A stretch of DNA of 64,000 bases from Candidatus Bathyarchaeota archaeon (GTDB lineage Archaea > Thermoproteota > Bathyarchaeia > Bathyarchaeales > Bathycorpusculaceae). The stretch's first letter is position 1. Every line of letters starts with the position of its first letter. Made by a program: the position numbers and the translations under genes. The DNA lies in assembly GCA_026014735.1 (NCBI GenBank), contig JAOZHT010000002.1:62001-126000 (forward strand). The letters are read 5' to 3'. Shown here piece by piece: positions 8,933-17,374 of this stretch. Under the pieces are notes generated by a model. The model made no database searches and was not told the origin of the DNA. It worked only from the letters and a program-made list of their open reading frames with translations.

Positions 8933-10844
8933 AGGTTTCTAATGTGTTTGGTACCACGGTGGTTATGCCGACTTTGTTGTCTAGGAAGCTGCCGAAGTTG
9001 AGTGTCTTCTGTTTTTCGCCGTGTACCACAAAGATGCGTTCAGGCTTAGGATTCAGATGCGTCAGGTAATTGACTAGTTGGCGTCGGTCACTGTGGCCGC
9101 TGAAGCCCTCAATGGTGTTTACGCCCAACTTGACGCTGAGCGCAACCATCTTGCCCTCGTTATCCATCATGGTGACTTCGCCTATGCCCTTCTGCACGCG
9201 CCGGCCCATGGTGCCTTCGATTTGGTAGCTGACAAAGATGATTTGGTTACGTTCATCAGAAGCCCAGTTCTTGAAGTACTCGATGACGGGTCCGCCCTCA
9301 AGCATGCCGCTGGTAGCCAGCACGATGCAGGGTTCGCCCTCCATGATGCTGCCGCGTTGGCTGGGGTGATCGACGATGGTGAAGTAGTCGCTTTGGAAGG
9401 GGTTAACTTCTTCGTGGAGGATGCTGTGGCGTACTTCTCGGCCTAGATATTCGGGGTAGGCGGTGTGGATGGCTGTGGCTTCGCTGATCATGCCTTCCAG
9501 AAACACTGGGGCTTCCTTCATCATGCCCCGCTTCATGTAGCCGTCGATGACAAGCATGATTTCCTGGGCGCGGCCCACGGCGGGCACTGGAATGAGAACT
9601 TTGCCTTTACGCTCCAAGGTCTGGTTGATGACTCGGGAAAGCGCCTCTTCGGCTTCAACGCGGCTGGGCACGATGTCGTCGGGTCCACTGTAGGTGGATT
9701 CAGTGATGACGGTTTCGATTCTGGGAAACTCTGTTGCCGCCGCCTCCAAAAGCATCGTGCGCCCAAACTTGTAGTCGCTGGTGTAAACGATGTTGTGGAG
9801 TCCCTCGCCGATGTGCAGATGCACCATGGCGCCGCCTAAGATGTGTCCGCTGTTATGGAGAGTGAGGCGGATGTCGGGGGCGATGTCGGTGACTACGCCG
9901 TAGCGCAGTGGAATCGTGTGGAGCACGCATTCGCGGACGTCTTTTTGGTCGTAGTGGGGGGTGACGCCCTGCTTGTTGGCGACGTCGAGGTAGTCGAGTT
10001 GCAGCATAGTCATAAGGTTAGAGGTTGGCGCGGAGCAGTAGACGGGTCCGTCGTAACCGTACTTGTAGAGGAACGGCACCAATCCGCAGTGGTCAAGGTG
10101 TGCATGGCTAATCACCACGGCGTCAAGCGAGTCAATTTCGAATTCGGGGCAGTCAAAACGGGGGAAAGACTCAAAGGGCCTGTTAGAGCCAGGGTGGATA
10201 CCGCAGTCCAGAAGCACGCTGCTTTCGCGGGTCTTCACCAGAAAAGCCGATCGACCCACCTCTTGTGCGCCGCCAAGCACCGTCATGCGGATGTCGCCGA
10301 CGTCGTAGGTTTTGGGGCGGAATATGCGTTCGCCCACGGTGCGAAGGATACGTTCGCGTTCCTTGCTTTCCGAGTGGAGATAATGACGCATGTGAGTGAC
10401 AATTTTGGATTTGATAGGTGGGCTGCGCAATACATGGGGTCGCCACTTGGTTTTCCGCATGATTTCCTGAAGTACCGCGCCGTTTCTGCCGATGACCAAG
10501 CCGGGTTTTTTGGTTTCTATGATGATTTCGCCTAGGCTGGGATCGAAGTTTATGTCGGTGATTTCAGCCTCGGGCGTGATGAGTTCCCGCGTGATTTTCT
10601 CTGCCTCCACTTCGGGGATGCGGACGGAGGGGTCGGGGCGGATGACGATGCGTTTTCGGATAACACCCACTATCTCCGCTACGACGCTGGATTGATCCAC
10701 CAAGATTTCGGGGCGTTTGGTGTAGACGGCAAGCATGGGTCCCTCGTATTCGATGCGGGTGACTTCTGCTTCGCGGGGAACCTTCTGTAGAATATATTGG
10801 CTAATCTCGATTTTATCTTTGTCTTTCTCTTGAGTTCGAGCCAC
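8919..10844 (-). CDS. KH-domain beta-CASP ribonuclease aCPSF1 (archaeal CPSF-like, transcription termination)
   Basis: This 641-residue protein is the archaeal CPSF73-like nuclease that trims and terminates transcripts. N-terminal KH domains occupy about 1-145, with the VIGRNG loop at 117-122. The metallo-beta-lactamase core has HAHLDH at 247-252 and further ligands in NSGHILGGA and TSDYKFG. The beta-CASP part ends with FSGHSDRRQL and VVHGE. Length and motifs are complete. GTG at 10844 lies five nt after the proteasome beta stop, so the two are probably cotranscribed, linking RNA and protein turnover. Confidence 0.96.
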   Translation of the reverse strand: MARTQEKDKDKIEISQYILQKVPREAEVTRIEYEGPMLAVYTKRPEILVDQSSVVAEIVGVIRKRIVIRPDPSVRIPEVEAEKITRELITPEAEITDINFDPSLGEIIIETKKPGLVIGRNGAVLQEIMRKTKWRPHVLRSPPIKSKIVTHMRHYLHSESKERERILRTVGERIFRPKTYDVGDIRMTVLGGAQEVGRSAFLVKTRESSVLLDCGIHPGSNRPFESFPRFDCPEFEIDSLDAVVISHAHLDHCGLVPFLYKYGYDGPVYCSAPTSNLMTMLQLDYLDVANKQGVTPHYDQKDVRECVLHTIPLRYGVVTDIAPDIRLTLHNSGHILGGAMVHLHIGEGLHNIVYTSDYKFGRTMLLEAAATEFPRIETVITESTYSGPDDIVPSRVEAEEALSRVINQTLERKGKVLIPVPAVGRAQEIMLVIDGYMKRGMMKEAPVFLEGMISEATAIHTAYPEYLGREVRHSILHEEVNPFQSDYFTIVDHPSQRGSIMEGEPCIVLATSGMLEGGPVIEYFKNWASDERNQIIFVSYQIEGTMGRRVQKGIGEVTMMDNEGKMVALSVKLGVNTIEGFSGHSDRRQLVNYLTHLNPKPERIFVVHGEKQKTLNFGSFLDNKVGITTVVPNTLETFRLL

Positions 10845-10849
10845 AGGCT

Positions 10850-11494
10850 TTAACTTCCTGTATTAAGCAGCTGGGATTTCTCTTCCTGGCTTAACTCTTT
10901 GTAGCCGTTACCATCGATAACGATGATGTTGTAGCTGTTGCCGCTTGCCACATCCCGCTTCATAGCTGCGTTAACGGCTTTAGCGATGGTGGGCAATGTT
11001 TCAGCGATGGTTAATCCTTCACGGTACTTATCCTCCAAGACACCGTATGCGACGGGGGAGCCGCTGCCTGTGGAAACCATCTTTTCCTCAGTTAAGCTGC
11101 CATAGGGGTCAAGGTTGTAAACGTGGGGTCCAGTCTCGTCTACGCCGCCGACAAGAACCTGCGTTGCCAACGGAATATAGCGGGCAGAGAACAAGAGATT
11201 CGCAACTAGCCGCGCTGCTGCGCTGATGGGGATGGGGCGGTTGAGGTTGACTTTGTAGAGCTGCGCGTTGGCAATCAGGATGTCCACAACACGTTGCGCG
11301 TCGGCGACGGTGCCGGCGATGGTCATGCCGATGTGTTCGTCGATTTTGTAGACTTTTTTGCCGAATTTATGCGCAACATAGAAGCCCATTGTAACGCGGG
11401 TGTCTGATGCGAGAATTACGCCGTCTTTGCAGACAACGCCTATAGTTGTGGTTCCTTTAAGGACTAGTTGGCTAGCTACATTATTTTGTGACAT
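10850..11494 (-). CDS. psmB: Proteasome beta subunit (N-terminal threonine hydrolase)
   Basis: A 14-residue propeptide ending LVLKG precedes catalytic T15 of TTTIGVV. The other active-site positions, D31 (mature Asp17) and K47 (mature Lys33), are in place, as are the ASDTRVT and SGSP segments. The subunit assembles into the 20S core with alpha subunits, none of which is in the window. ATG at 11494 follows GGGAGT. It leads the unit with aCPSF1 downstream. The 214-residue length is typical of archaeal beta subunits. Confidence 0.97.
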   Translation of the reverse strand: MSQNNVASQLVLKGTTTIGVVCKDGVILASDTRVTMGFYVAHKFGKKVYKIDEHIGMTIAGTVADAQRVVDILIANAQLYKVNLNRPIPISAAARLVANLLFSARYIPLATQVLVGGVDETGPHVYNLDPYGSLTEEKMVSTGSGSPVAYGVLEDKYREGLTIAETLPTIAKAVNAAMKRDVASGNSYNIIVIDGNGYKELSQEEKSQLLNTGS

Positions 11495-11632
11495 ATTTGA
11501 TACTCCCTAAAACTCCGTTCTGCGGATGCCATCCACTAGGAAGAGTGCAACATGTTATCTTTATGAGGCATTAATTAAAGATTTCGCCGCATCTCCCAAA
11601 ACAGCGTCACCCCCTGTTTTTTTTGCTAAACG

Positions 11633-11638
11633 TTTTTA
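11633..11638 (+). promoter_or_regulatory. TATA-like box for the queT-queC transcript
   Basis: The T-rich TTTTTA lies about 25 nt upstream of the candidate structured leader that begins near 11661. Spacing is what an archaeal TATA box would need to start transcription just before the first stem. It is a pattern match only. Confidence 0.35.
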
Positions 11639-11664
11639 GGCGAGAATTATGCTTATTGCCCCTC

Positions 11665-11725
11665 GGCGCGTGAGAGGGTGCTTCCCACCCGTTGCGCCAA
11701 AAAAATAAAACCCGGAGTTGGGAGG
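11665..11725 (+). ncRNA. Candidate riboswitch-like leader of queT
   Basis: An outer helix pairs GGCGCG at 11665-11670 with TGCGCC at 11693-11698. An inner helix pairs GGGTG at 11676-11680 with CACCC at 11686-11690, leaving loop CTTCC at 11681-11685. That loop can pair with GGAGG at 11721-11725 (one G-U), which is the ribosome site of queT, whose ATG is at 11735. Two stems plus a loop-to-SD pseudoknot and an A-rich linker resemble preQ1 switch logic, although the sequence does not match a preQ1 class I recognise. Sensing a 7-deazaguanine is inference. Confidence 0.5.
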
Positions 11726-11734
11726 CAAAAAAAT

Positions 11735-12256
11735 ATGCGTATACAAACCAAAGAGTTAGCCATAATGGCCCTATATGCTGCCCTGTATGCAGCGCTAGTG
11801 AATGTGTTACCCCAGTTATCTTTTGGACCGCTTAACCTGCGTGTAGCCGACGCCCTTTTAGGCGCTGTGCCTTTACTGGGCATGGCGGGGGTTTTAGGAC
11901 ATACCCTTGGAGTCTTCATCGGAAACCTAACCTCGCCCCTTGGAGTAATCGATTTACTCAACACAATACCGTCCTTTGCCATGGCCTTTGTCGTCTACTA
12001 CGTGTATAGGCGCACCCAAAACGACTACACCGTAATCGCCACCAGCATCGCCTACTCCGCCGTGCTAGGAGCCACCGTGGGCTGGATGCTCTCGGCGCCC
12101 TTCAACATACCGCTGCCGCTCAGCATACTCTACGTGTTCCTCGGAAACCTCGTGGTAACGGTGGTGGGCGGGTTTGCGTTGTTTAAGGCACTTAAGAAAC
12201 TGGGTATCCAGCGGCTAATCGGGACAGGACCAAACCAAAGAGGAGAAAAGACATGA
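11735..12256 (+). CDS. QueT-family membrane transporter (7-deazaguanine precursor uptake)
   Basis: The 173-residue protein has about five hydrophobic segments and the family pattern LAIMALYAALYAALVNVLP and LRVADALLGAVPLLG. QueT-type proteins are ECF-transporter S components linked to queuosine or archaeosine precursors. ATG at 11735 follows GGGAGG. The stop overlaps the queC start as ATGA, so the two are translationally coupled. No ECF energising subunits are nearby, so they would have to be shared. A structured leader precedes it. Confidence 0.82.
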   Translation: MRIQTKELAIMALYAALYAALVNVLPQLSFGPLNLRVADALLGAVPLLGMAGVLGHTLGVFIGNLTSPLGVIDLLNTIPSFAMAFVVYYVYRRTQNDYTVIATSIAYSAVLGATVGWMLSAPFNIPLPLSILYVFLGNLVVTVVGGFALFKALKKLGIQRLIGTGPNQRGEKT

Positions 12257-12909
12257 CAAAAAATAAGAAATGCGTGGTTGTTCTAAGCGGCGGCCCAGAC
12301 TCAGCCACCGTCGCGTACTGGGCACGCCAGCAGGGATACCAAATCTACCCCATAACCTTCAACTACGGGCAAATCGCAGTGAAAGAAACCGCCTGCGCCC
12401 AGAAAATCGCGGAGAAACTCGGCGTAGCCACCAAAACCATCAACCTCTCCGCCCTCAAAGACATCTTCAGCGACGCCACCAGCCTAGTCAACCCCGACAT
12501 CCCCCTCACCAGCGAATTCAGCAGCCCCATCATCGTGCCCTTCCGCAACGCCATCTTCCTCTCCGCCGCCGTCGCCTACGCCGTCACCGTGGAGGCAACC
12601 AAAATCTTCTATGGCGCACAGGGCAGCGACGAACCCTTCTACCCGGATTGCCGCAGAGAATTCTACCGGGCCTTTGAGAAAGCTGCGCAGCTGGGGACCT
12701 GCAGGGAAATCACGATAGAGGCGCCGTTTAGCGGCGGCAAAAAATCAGATTTGATACGCGAGGGCGCTAAGCTGGGCGTGCCTTTTGAGTTGACGTGGTC
12801 ATGCTACCGCGGTGGCATGCTGCATTGTGGACGATGCGAGTCCTGCGTGAACCGCAAAAAAGCCTTCCGGGAAGCGGGCATAGAGGACCCGACAAGGTAT
12901 GAATCCTAA
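12253..12909 (+). CDS. queC: 7-cyano-7-deazaguanine (preQ0) synthase QueC
   Basis: QueC converts 7-carboxy-7-deazaguanine to preQ0 using ATP and ammonia; in archaea preQ0 feeds archaeosine in tRNA. The PP-loop SGGPDS is at residues 12-17, with TFNYGQ and YGAQGSDEPFYPDCR following. The C-terminal zinc site has WSCYRGG, HCGRCESC. The 218-residue length is complete. It is coupled to queT by an ATGA overlap, pairing synthesis with uptake. No queD, queE or arcTGT gene is in the window. Confidence 0.95.
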   Translation: MTKNKKCVVVLSGGPDSATVAYWARQQGYQIYPITFNYGQIAVKETACAQKIAEKLGVATKTINLSALKDIFSDATSLVNPDIPLTSEFSSPIIVPFRNAIFLSAAVAYAVTVEATKIFYGAQGSDEPFYPDCRREFYRAFEKAAQLGTCREITIEAPFSGGKKSDLIREGAKLGVPFELTWSCYRGGMLHCGRCESCVNRKKAFREAGIEDPTRYES

Positions 12910-12999
12910 GTGATTGGACGCGGTCATGGAAATTTATAACTAATTGTTGTCGCTTCACTGTAACAACATACTTTTTTATAAAAAAAGCGCAGTAGAAGG

Positions 13000-13152
13000 G
13001 TGAAAGGTGTCTATTGTTTGGCTATTTGCCCCAAATGCAAAACAACACTGCAAAACCCGGTAAGAAAACTTGAAAACCCAGTTTTCTGCATCGAAGCATA
13101 CGTATGCACTAAATGCGGAACCAAATTCAAAACAGCAAATACAGGCGCATAA
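13000..13152 (+). CDS. Small zinc-ribbon protein
   Basis: The 50-residue frame has the two Cys pairs CPKC and CTKC, with the strand-rich spacer NPVRKLENPVFCIEAYV, a compact zinc ribbon with no other domain. GTG at 13000 is the likely start; TTG at 13018 is possible. A strong TATA-like CTTTTTTATAAAAAA at 12971-12985 would place transcription start almost at the GTG, so the mRNA may be leaderless. A nucleic-acid or protein adaptor role is guesswork. Confidence 0.6.
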   Translation: MKGVYCLAICPKCKTTLQNPVRKLENPVFCIEAYVCTKCGTKFKTANTGA

Positions 13153-13230
13153 TAGGCCTCTAACCTCACGCCTCATGGTGCTTAAGAAGGTGTTTGGCGG
13201 GTTTTTCTGGGAAGTTTTAAATCCGACTTG

Positions 13231-13249
13231 TCCCACTGCATATGTGGGA
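13231..13249. promoter_or_regulatory. Inverted repeat, putative VapBC autoregulatory operator
   Basis: TCCCAC at 13231-13236 and GTGGGA at 13244-13249 form a perfect inverted repeat with a 7-nt spacer. It ends five nt before the antitoxin ATG at 13255. Toxin-antitoxin operons commonly repress themselves through such sites; that use here is inferred from position. Confidence 0.45.
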
Positions 13250-13254
13250 TAAAG

Positions 13255-13509
13255 ATGGAGTTAGCCGAGCAAGTCACCATAAAAGTAGATTCAAAAGGCA
13301 GAATCTGCATTCCAGCAGAAATCCGCGGCGAAATCGGCGACACCGCAACCATAAAACGGGTCCCCGAAGGCTTTCTCATCATTCCAGGCAAAAAAGAGGA
13401 TGCCGTTGAAAAACTACGAAAAATCATCAATTCAAAACATGAACGAACTGGCAAACCTGAGAATTGGTCGCCTGAAAAAATGAAATCAATTTGGGGCAAA
13501 AGTGAATGA
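13255..13509 (+). CDS. vapB: AbrB/MazE-fold antitoxin (VapB-like)
   Basis: The 84-residue protein begins with an AbrB/SpoVT swapped-hairpin domain: QVTIKVDSKGRICIPAEIRGEIGD. The C-terminal 35 residues are charged and end in WSPEKMKSIWGK, as in toxin-binding tails. ATG at 13255 is preferred over the in-frame TTG at 13228, which would run through the palindrome at 13231-13249. Its stop overlaps the toxin start as ATGA. It should bind its own promoter and neutralise the PIN toxin. Confidence 0.8.
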   Translation: MELAEQVTIKVDSKGRICIPAEIRGEIGDTATIKRVPEGFLIIPGKKEDAVEKLRKIINSKHERTGKPENWSPEKMKSIWGKSE

Positions 13510-13940
13510 TTGTGGGCTTGGATGCCAACATCCTCTGCTATGTTCTAGACGATGCTTACCCTGAACATGAAGTTTTAAAGAATCTGCTGCTGGAATTAAC
13601 CCCTGAAAATAAGGTTGCTCTTAACCCGACAACAATCCATGAATCATACCATGCACTGGTGCGTTCCCAGAAGTGGCTGCCTGAAAAAGCCGCAGACGCA
13701 TTGATAACAATCATAAATATGCTCAACACGGAATTTTACAGCCAAACCAAAAAAACCAGCACAATAGCCCTCAACCTCTCCGCCCGACATAACCTCGGCG
13801 GCAGAGACGCACTCATAGTAGCGAATTACATTGCAAACCAAACCCCAACCATATACACGCATGACAAAGGACTTCTAAAACACCAAAAAATAACCTACAA
13901 AAACACCACCCTAACAATAAAAGACCCCCTACAAAAATAA
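13506..13940 (+). CDS. vapC: PIN-domain ribonuclease toxin (VapC-like)
   Basis: The 144-residue PIN domain shows the acidic set D6 (IVGLDANIL), the E in HESYHAL, D of GGRDALIV and D of IYTHDKGLL. These coordinate metal for RNA cleavage. The start overlaps the antitoxin stop by four nt. Length and motif order are typical of VapC. The target RNA cannot be inferred. It sits in a short accessory stretch with another toxin-antitoxin pair 170 nt downstream. Confidence 0.85.
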   Translation: MIVGLDANILCYVLDDAYPEHEVLKNLLLELTPENKVALNPTTIHESYHALVRSQKWLPEKAADALITIINMLNTEFYSQTKKTSTIALNLSARHNLGGRDALIVANYIANQTPTIYTHDKGLLKHQKITYKNTTLTIKDPLQK

Positions 13941-14111
13941 CCCGCTTGGTTTTTCAGTCGCCACCCAACCGACGCAGACACCTGCCTGCATGCAACAATA
14001 CATCACCTGACATAACCTAAAACATTTTTCAGGGTTAAATCCGGTTATTTGGCGACATATTAAATAATTCCGTGTAACATGCTATTACGTGGCAAAAGGA
14101 GGGGCTATTGA

Positions 14112-14348
14112 TTGGTAAAAAACGTCATAGAACTAGATGAGCGGGATAGCCGCGTAATCAACATAGTCAAAGCCAAATTCGGCCTCAAAGATAAAAGCCA
14201 AGCCTTAAGCGTAATCATCAAGCGCTATGAAGAATGTGAACTTGAACCCCAACTTAGACCCGAATTTGTAGAGGAACTACAAGCTACAGCTAAGAACGGT
14301 AAATTCGTTAAAGTTAAGGATTTCGCGGAAGAGTACGGGCTAAAGTGA
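14112..14348 (+). CDS. DUF2683-like antitoxin
   Basis: The 78-residue protein begins VKNVIELDERDSRVINIVK and continues with GLKDKSQALSVIIKRYEE, a ribbon-helix-helix-like archaeal antitoxin pattern I associate with DUF2683. LRPEFVEEL follows. Start is TTG at 14112 after a GGAGGGG site. It precedes a RelE-type toxin by four nt. Upstream, a TATA-like CATATTAAATA near 14055 and the short inverted repeat GTAA(N7)TTAC may be its promoter and autoregulatory site. Confidence 0.72.
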   Translation: MVKNVIELDERDSRVINIVKAKFGLKDKSQALSVIIKRYEECELEPQLRPEFVEELQATAKNGKFVKVKDFAEEYGLK

Positions 14349-14352
14349 CTTC

Positions 14353-14613
14353 TTGTACAGCCTTGAAATCGAAGAAGAGGTCTCAAAAACCTTCCACAAG
14401 CTCCTCAAAAAGGACCGGCCGCAACTAGAGGCCATACACAAGAAAATCAGCCAAATCCTAACCGACCCCTACCAATTCAAACCCCTAAAACATCCCCTAG
14501 AAGGCCTCCGCCGAGTCCACATCGGCTCATTTGTACTCATATACCAAGTGACAGAAAACCCGCCAACAATTCAGATAATAAAATACACCCACCACGACAA
14601 AGCCTACCTCTAA
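14353..14613 (+). CDS. RelE/ParE-superfamily toxin
   Basis: The 86-residue protein has the RelE fold order: KTFHKLLKKDRPQLEAIHKKI helices, DPYQFKPLKHPLEG, then the strand RRVHIGSFVLIYQV and a C-terminal IQIIKYTHHDKAYL. Basic residues and the terminal H/Y match mRNA-cleaving or gyrase-inhibiting relatives. Start is TTG at 14353, just after the antitoxin stop. With the upstream gene it forms a type II toxin-antitoxin pair. Confidence 0.8.
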   Translation: MYSLEIEEEVSKTFHKLLKKDRPQLEAIHKKISQILTDPYQFKPLKHPLEGLRRVHIGSFVLIYQVTENPPTIQIIKYTHHDKAYL

Positions 14614-14723
14614 CAAAAAAAGAATCGGCATTTTTCTGCTGTGTACACGGTTAATACATTTTAATCATAAATTAACTATTGGAAGACCATCAGAGATAGG
14701 ACCGCGACTTAAACCCAGAGTCA

Positions 14724-15395
14724 TTAAAGAGCAGCTTTAAGGAAAGAAGCTAAATCCATTGCTTGAATCTCATTATTACAATGTTGGCATACACTTAGCC
14801 TTTCAATGGTGGAATTCTTCTCGACTTTGAGCTTCCCTCCACAATGAGGGCATGCATAAACTGAAACAATTCCACCTTCTTTTACTTGATCCAACAAGTG
14901 ATTTAAATCAACTGAGACAGTTTTTGTAACAATAGTTCTACCAGCTGATCTTACCCTTCCAGCTTCCTCGAACATCTGAAGTAATTCATACTCAATCGCT
15001 GCCTCCTCAAAGCGACCAGCCTTTACCAATGTGTTTTCAATTTTAGCAATTTGTTCTCGTAAGTAATTCTCTCTACTATCCCTGTGTTGTTGGGATTGTT
15101 TTTTATCTAATGTTTTTGAGATAAATTCCAACCGATAAAAATTTCCATCATTTCCTTCACCCAATATATGCCAGTGGCCATCGCCAGTGAATGGTGAGGT
15201 GGAACGATTGTAATCTGACTTTTCCAAATTCAATACCTTATCAATATCTATAGTCTGAAGAGCACTAAAAAAAACCGTTATCTCTTTGTCCGTTAGGATA
15301 CCTTTGCTTTTCGCTGTCATTTCAACCCCTGTCGCATTAGTCGAAAACGATTTTTTGGTAACTGAATACGGGGCACTCCACGATAGCTTCGTCAT
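14724..15395 (-). CDS. Hypothetical protein with C-terminal zinc ribbon
   Basis: The protein of about 223 residues has an N-terminal region rich in short helices and strands, a charged helical middle (SRENYLREQIAKIENTL; EEAAIEYELLQMFEEAGR) and a C-terminal zinc ribbon with CPHCGGKL and CQHCNNEI. The zinc ribbon suggests nucleic-acid or protein binding. ATG at 15395 is chosen; TTG at 15407 adds four residues. I do not recognise the N-terminal family. It lies opposite to two toxin-antitoxin pairs, in an A+T-richer stretch. Confidence 0.6.
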   Translation of the reverse strand: MTKLSWSAPYSVTKKSFSTNATGVEMTAKSKGILTDKEITVFFSALQTIDIDKVLNLEKSDYNRSTSPFTGDGHWHILGEGNDGNFYRLEFISKTLDKKQSQQHRDSRENYLREQIAKIENTLVKAGRFEEAAIEYELLQMFEEAGRVRSAGRTIVTKTVSVDLNHLLDQVKEGGIVSVYACPHCGGKLKVEKNSTIERLSVCQHCNNEIQAMDLASFLKAAL

Positions 15396-15523
15396 TAAAG
15401 CAAGCAACCATTTTCTATCTATTATTTACCTATCTACTCTTAAATTTTATTGATTATACACAGTCGTGATAGCGCATAGTTTCTAATAGAGCGTAAGAGC
15501 CTATGCATATCCCGATTGGGATA

Positions 15524-15555
15524 TTATCCTGTTTAGGCTCTCAAGCCATTAATCT
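15524..15555 (+). repeat. 32-bp direct repeat, copy 1
   Basis: This copy runs TTATCCTGTTTAGGCTCTCA and ends AGCCATTAATCT. It is identical to 17343-17374 and in the same orientation, with weaker similarity for about 13 nt beyond. The core GGCT-CTCA-AGCC can fold as a small hairpin. The pair brackets one gene. Confidence 0.85.
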
Positions 15556-15688
15556 GTAGTTATAGGTTTGCTCGCAAGCTAAAGATGGAAACACCCAACG
15601 TAACACGTGCCAGAAAGAATGCTATAAGAAACTTGAATGTGATTTAGCAGATGTGGAGTTCATCGACAAATTGAAAGAAAATGACAGT

Positions 15689-17212
15689 CTATGTTGTTTG
15701 GTTCCAGTAGTAAATCTGCGAGTACTTCCCTGTAATTGGGAAAGCGGGGTCCTCATAGACTACATCTAGTTTTGAACCATATTGGGTAAGCCTACTTTGA
15801 ACTCGGTTCCAAATTCGCTGCGAAGTCTCGTTTGCATTCCACATACCCCAAATCGTGTCTTGCGGGTGACGCATACCCCAACCATAGTTTATAGGTAAAA
15901 CAAGGGCTGCCTCAGCCTTAATGCCGCCATGCACAACGCTAGTATTCTGCACTACATCGTTCCAGAAACGCTCAAGAGCTTGGAAATGTTCCTCTCGCAG
16001 GGTTCCGTATGGTCCTGACATGTTTTCTGCATAGTTGAATAGTATGACGTATTGGGCTCCGTTTTCATAGGAGGTTTTCATTTGGTTAAAAATTTCGTCG
16101 CGATCAGCAAGGTATGGGGCTTGTGTGTACTTCCATGTTAATATTGTTCCCCAGTCTTTGCCCTGCAAACTGGCTGCCCCCCGCACTAAAGCGATTTCTT
16201 GAGCAACAGAATTGTTCCAACCTAATTCTGCAAGCACCATGTCGTATCCGCTCTTGTAATCCCACCAGTACAATCCATAATCAGCCGTAAAAACAGGAAA
16301 ATCGCCTTTGCTGAGGTTCCATTGATCCTTTAAATCGGCTACTGGAAGGCTTGTTTTGTTTACAAAGAGGTTTGCGGCGCCGTCACAGTTAGTTAGGGGG
16401 TTTTTGCTCGCCACTTGCTGATAAGTTTCTTCTTGGGCAATACGGTTGGAGCCATTTTCCATTGTATAGAAATCAGCTTTTAATATTTCATGTGAATACC
16501 CTGCATCATGGTGGCCATAGAGAAGACCGCCCGTGTATACTTTACTTGTTGAGTTTGCGATTGTTTCTCTTACTGTTATTGTACCGTTTGGTTTGTATGT
16601 AGTCGTCTTGGTGTTGCTTAACATGCTCGATATTGTCAACGATGAATTAGTGGGGTCTACACTGGAAGTTGAGGTTTCATTCTTTCTTTGAACTGAGATT
16701 GTGCCGTCAGGATAAAAATTTGCAGAATAGTCGTTTCCGTCGCGATACTCCACTTCGCCATTTTCATATCTGTTCACGATTACTCCAGGCGCAATTGTGT
16801 AATAAATGAATCCATCAAGAAATTTGCCTCCGGGTTCATCACCCAAATAGACACCTGCAAACATGTCTCCCCATCGTTGCTTTGCTGTGCCTACCCATTC
16901 AGCTTTATCAGCAGAGGTTAAAACGTCAAAGTAAGCGGCAAAATGCAGTCCTTTAGCAACCGCATAATCGCCTACCTCGTTTACTGCAGTGGCGTTATTT
17001 TTTAATACGCCTGACTGGAGCACAAACAGGTTAGTGTAATTTGCGACCTTTTCGATTAGGGTTTTGGCGTCTTGTACGTTGTTTCCGCCGTAGGTTACGC
17101 CAACATAGAAGGGGTCAGTCTCTGGTGGCTTATTGTTGACAATAACCAGAGTTGCTGATACGGTTATTATTAGGAGAACCGCAATAGTGGCAAATATCAC
17201 CGTTCGCTTCAT
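15689..17212 (-). CDS. Membrane-anchored extracellular protein, glycosidase-like in places
   Basis: The protein of about 507 residues starts with a single hydrophobic anchor (MKRTVIFATIAVLLIITVSA) and is otherwise extracytoplasmic with many N-glycosylation-type NxT/S sites. GVYLGDEPGGKFLDGF and the later repeated W/Y-rich segments (YGLYWWDYKSGYDMVLAELG, WGTILTWKYTQAPYL) recall TIM-barrel carbohydrate-active enzymes, but I cannot name a family or assign catalytic acids. ATG at 17212 puts the anchor at the N-terminus; GTG at 17254 adds 14 residues. The gene is bracketed by an exact 32-bp direct repeat, suggesting local duplication or insertion. Confidence 0.6.
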   Translation of the reverse strand: MKRTVIFATIAVLLIITVSATLVIVNNKPPETDPFYVGVTYGGNNVQDAKTLIEKVANYTNLFVLQSGVLKNNATAVNEVGDYAVAKGLHFAAYFDVLTSADKAEWVGTAKQRWGDMFAGVYLGDEPGGKFLDGFIYYTIAPGVIVNRYENGEVEYRDGNDYSANFYPDGTISVQRKNETSTSSVDPTNSSLTISSMLSNTKTTTYKPNGTITVRETIANSTSKVYTGGLLYGHHDAGYSHEILKADFYTMENGSNRIAQEETYQQVASKNPLTNCDGAANLFVNKTSLPVADLKDQWNLSKGDFPVFTADYGLYWWDYKSGYDMVLAELGWNNSVAQEIALVRGAASLQGKDWGTILTWKYTQAPYLADRDEIFNQMKTSYENGAQYVILFNYAENMSGPYGTLREEHFQALERFWNDVVQNTSVVHGGIKAEAALVLPINYGWGMRHPQDTIWGMWNANETSQRIWNRVQSRLTQYGSKLDVVYEDPAFPITGKYSQIYYWNQTT

Positions 17213-17342
17213 TCCATGGCCGCCGTTAAGTTTTAGATGTCGGTTTTGTGTCACTTAGGTCGTTATGTAGTTTACGCATTTCCAATGGATTCTCCCAGAA
17301 GCTTCTAAAAACTTATGCGTTTGTTAGAACCCTGTATGTCGT

Positions 17343-17374
17343 TTATCCTGTTTAGGCTCTCAAGCCATTAATCT
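17343..17374 (+). repeat. 32-bp direct repeat, copy 2
   Basis: This copy is identical to 15524-15555 and in the same orientation, 1,819 bp away. It lies upstream of the start of the minus-strand membrane-anchored gene, so the two copies flank that gene. Confidence 0.85.
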
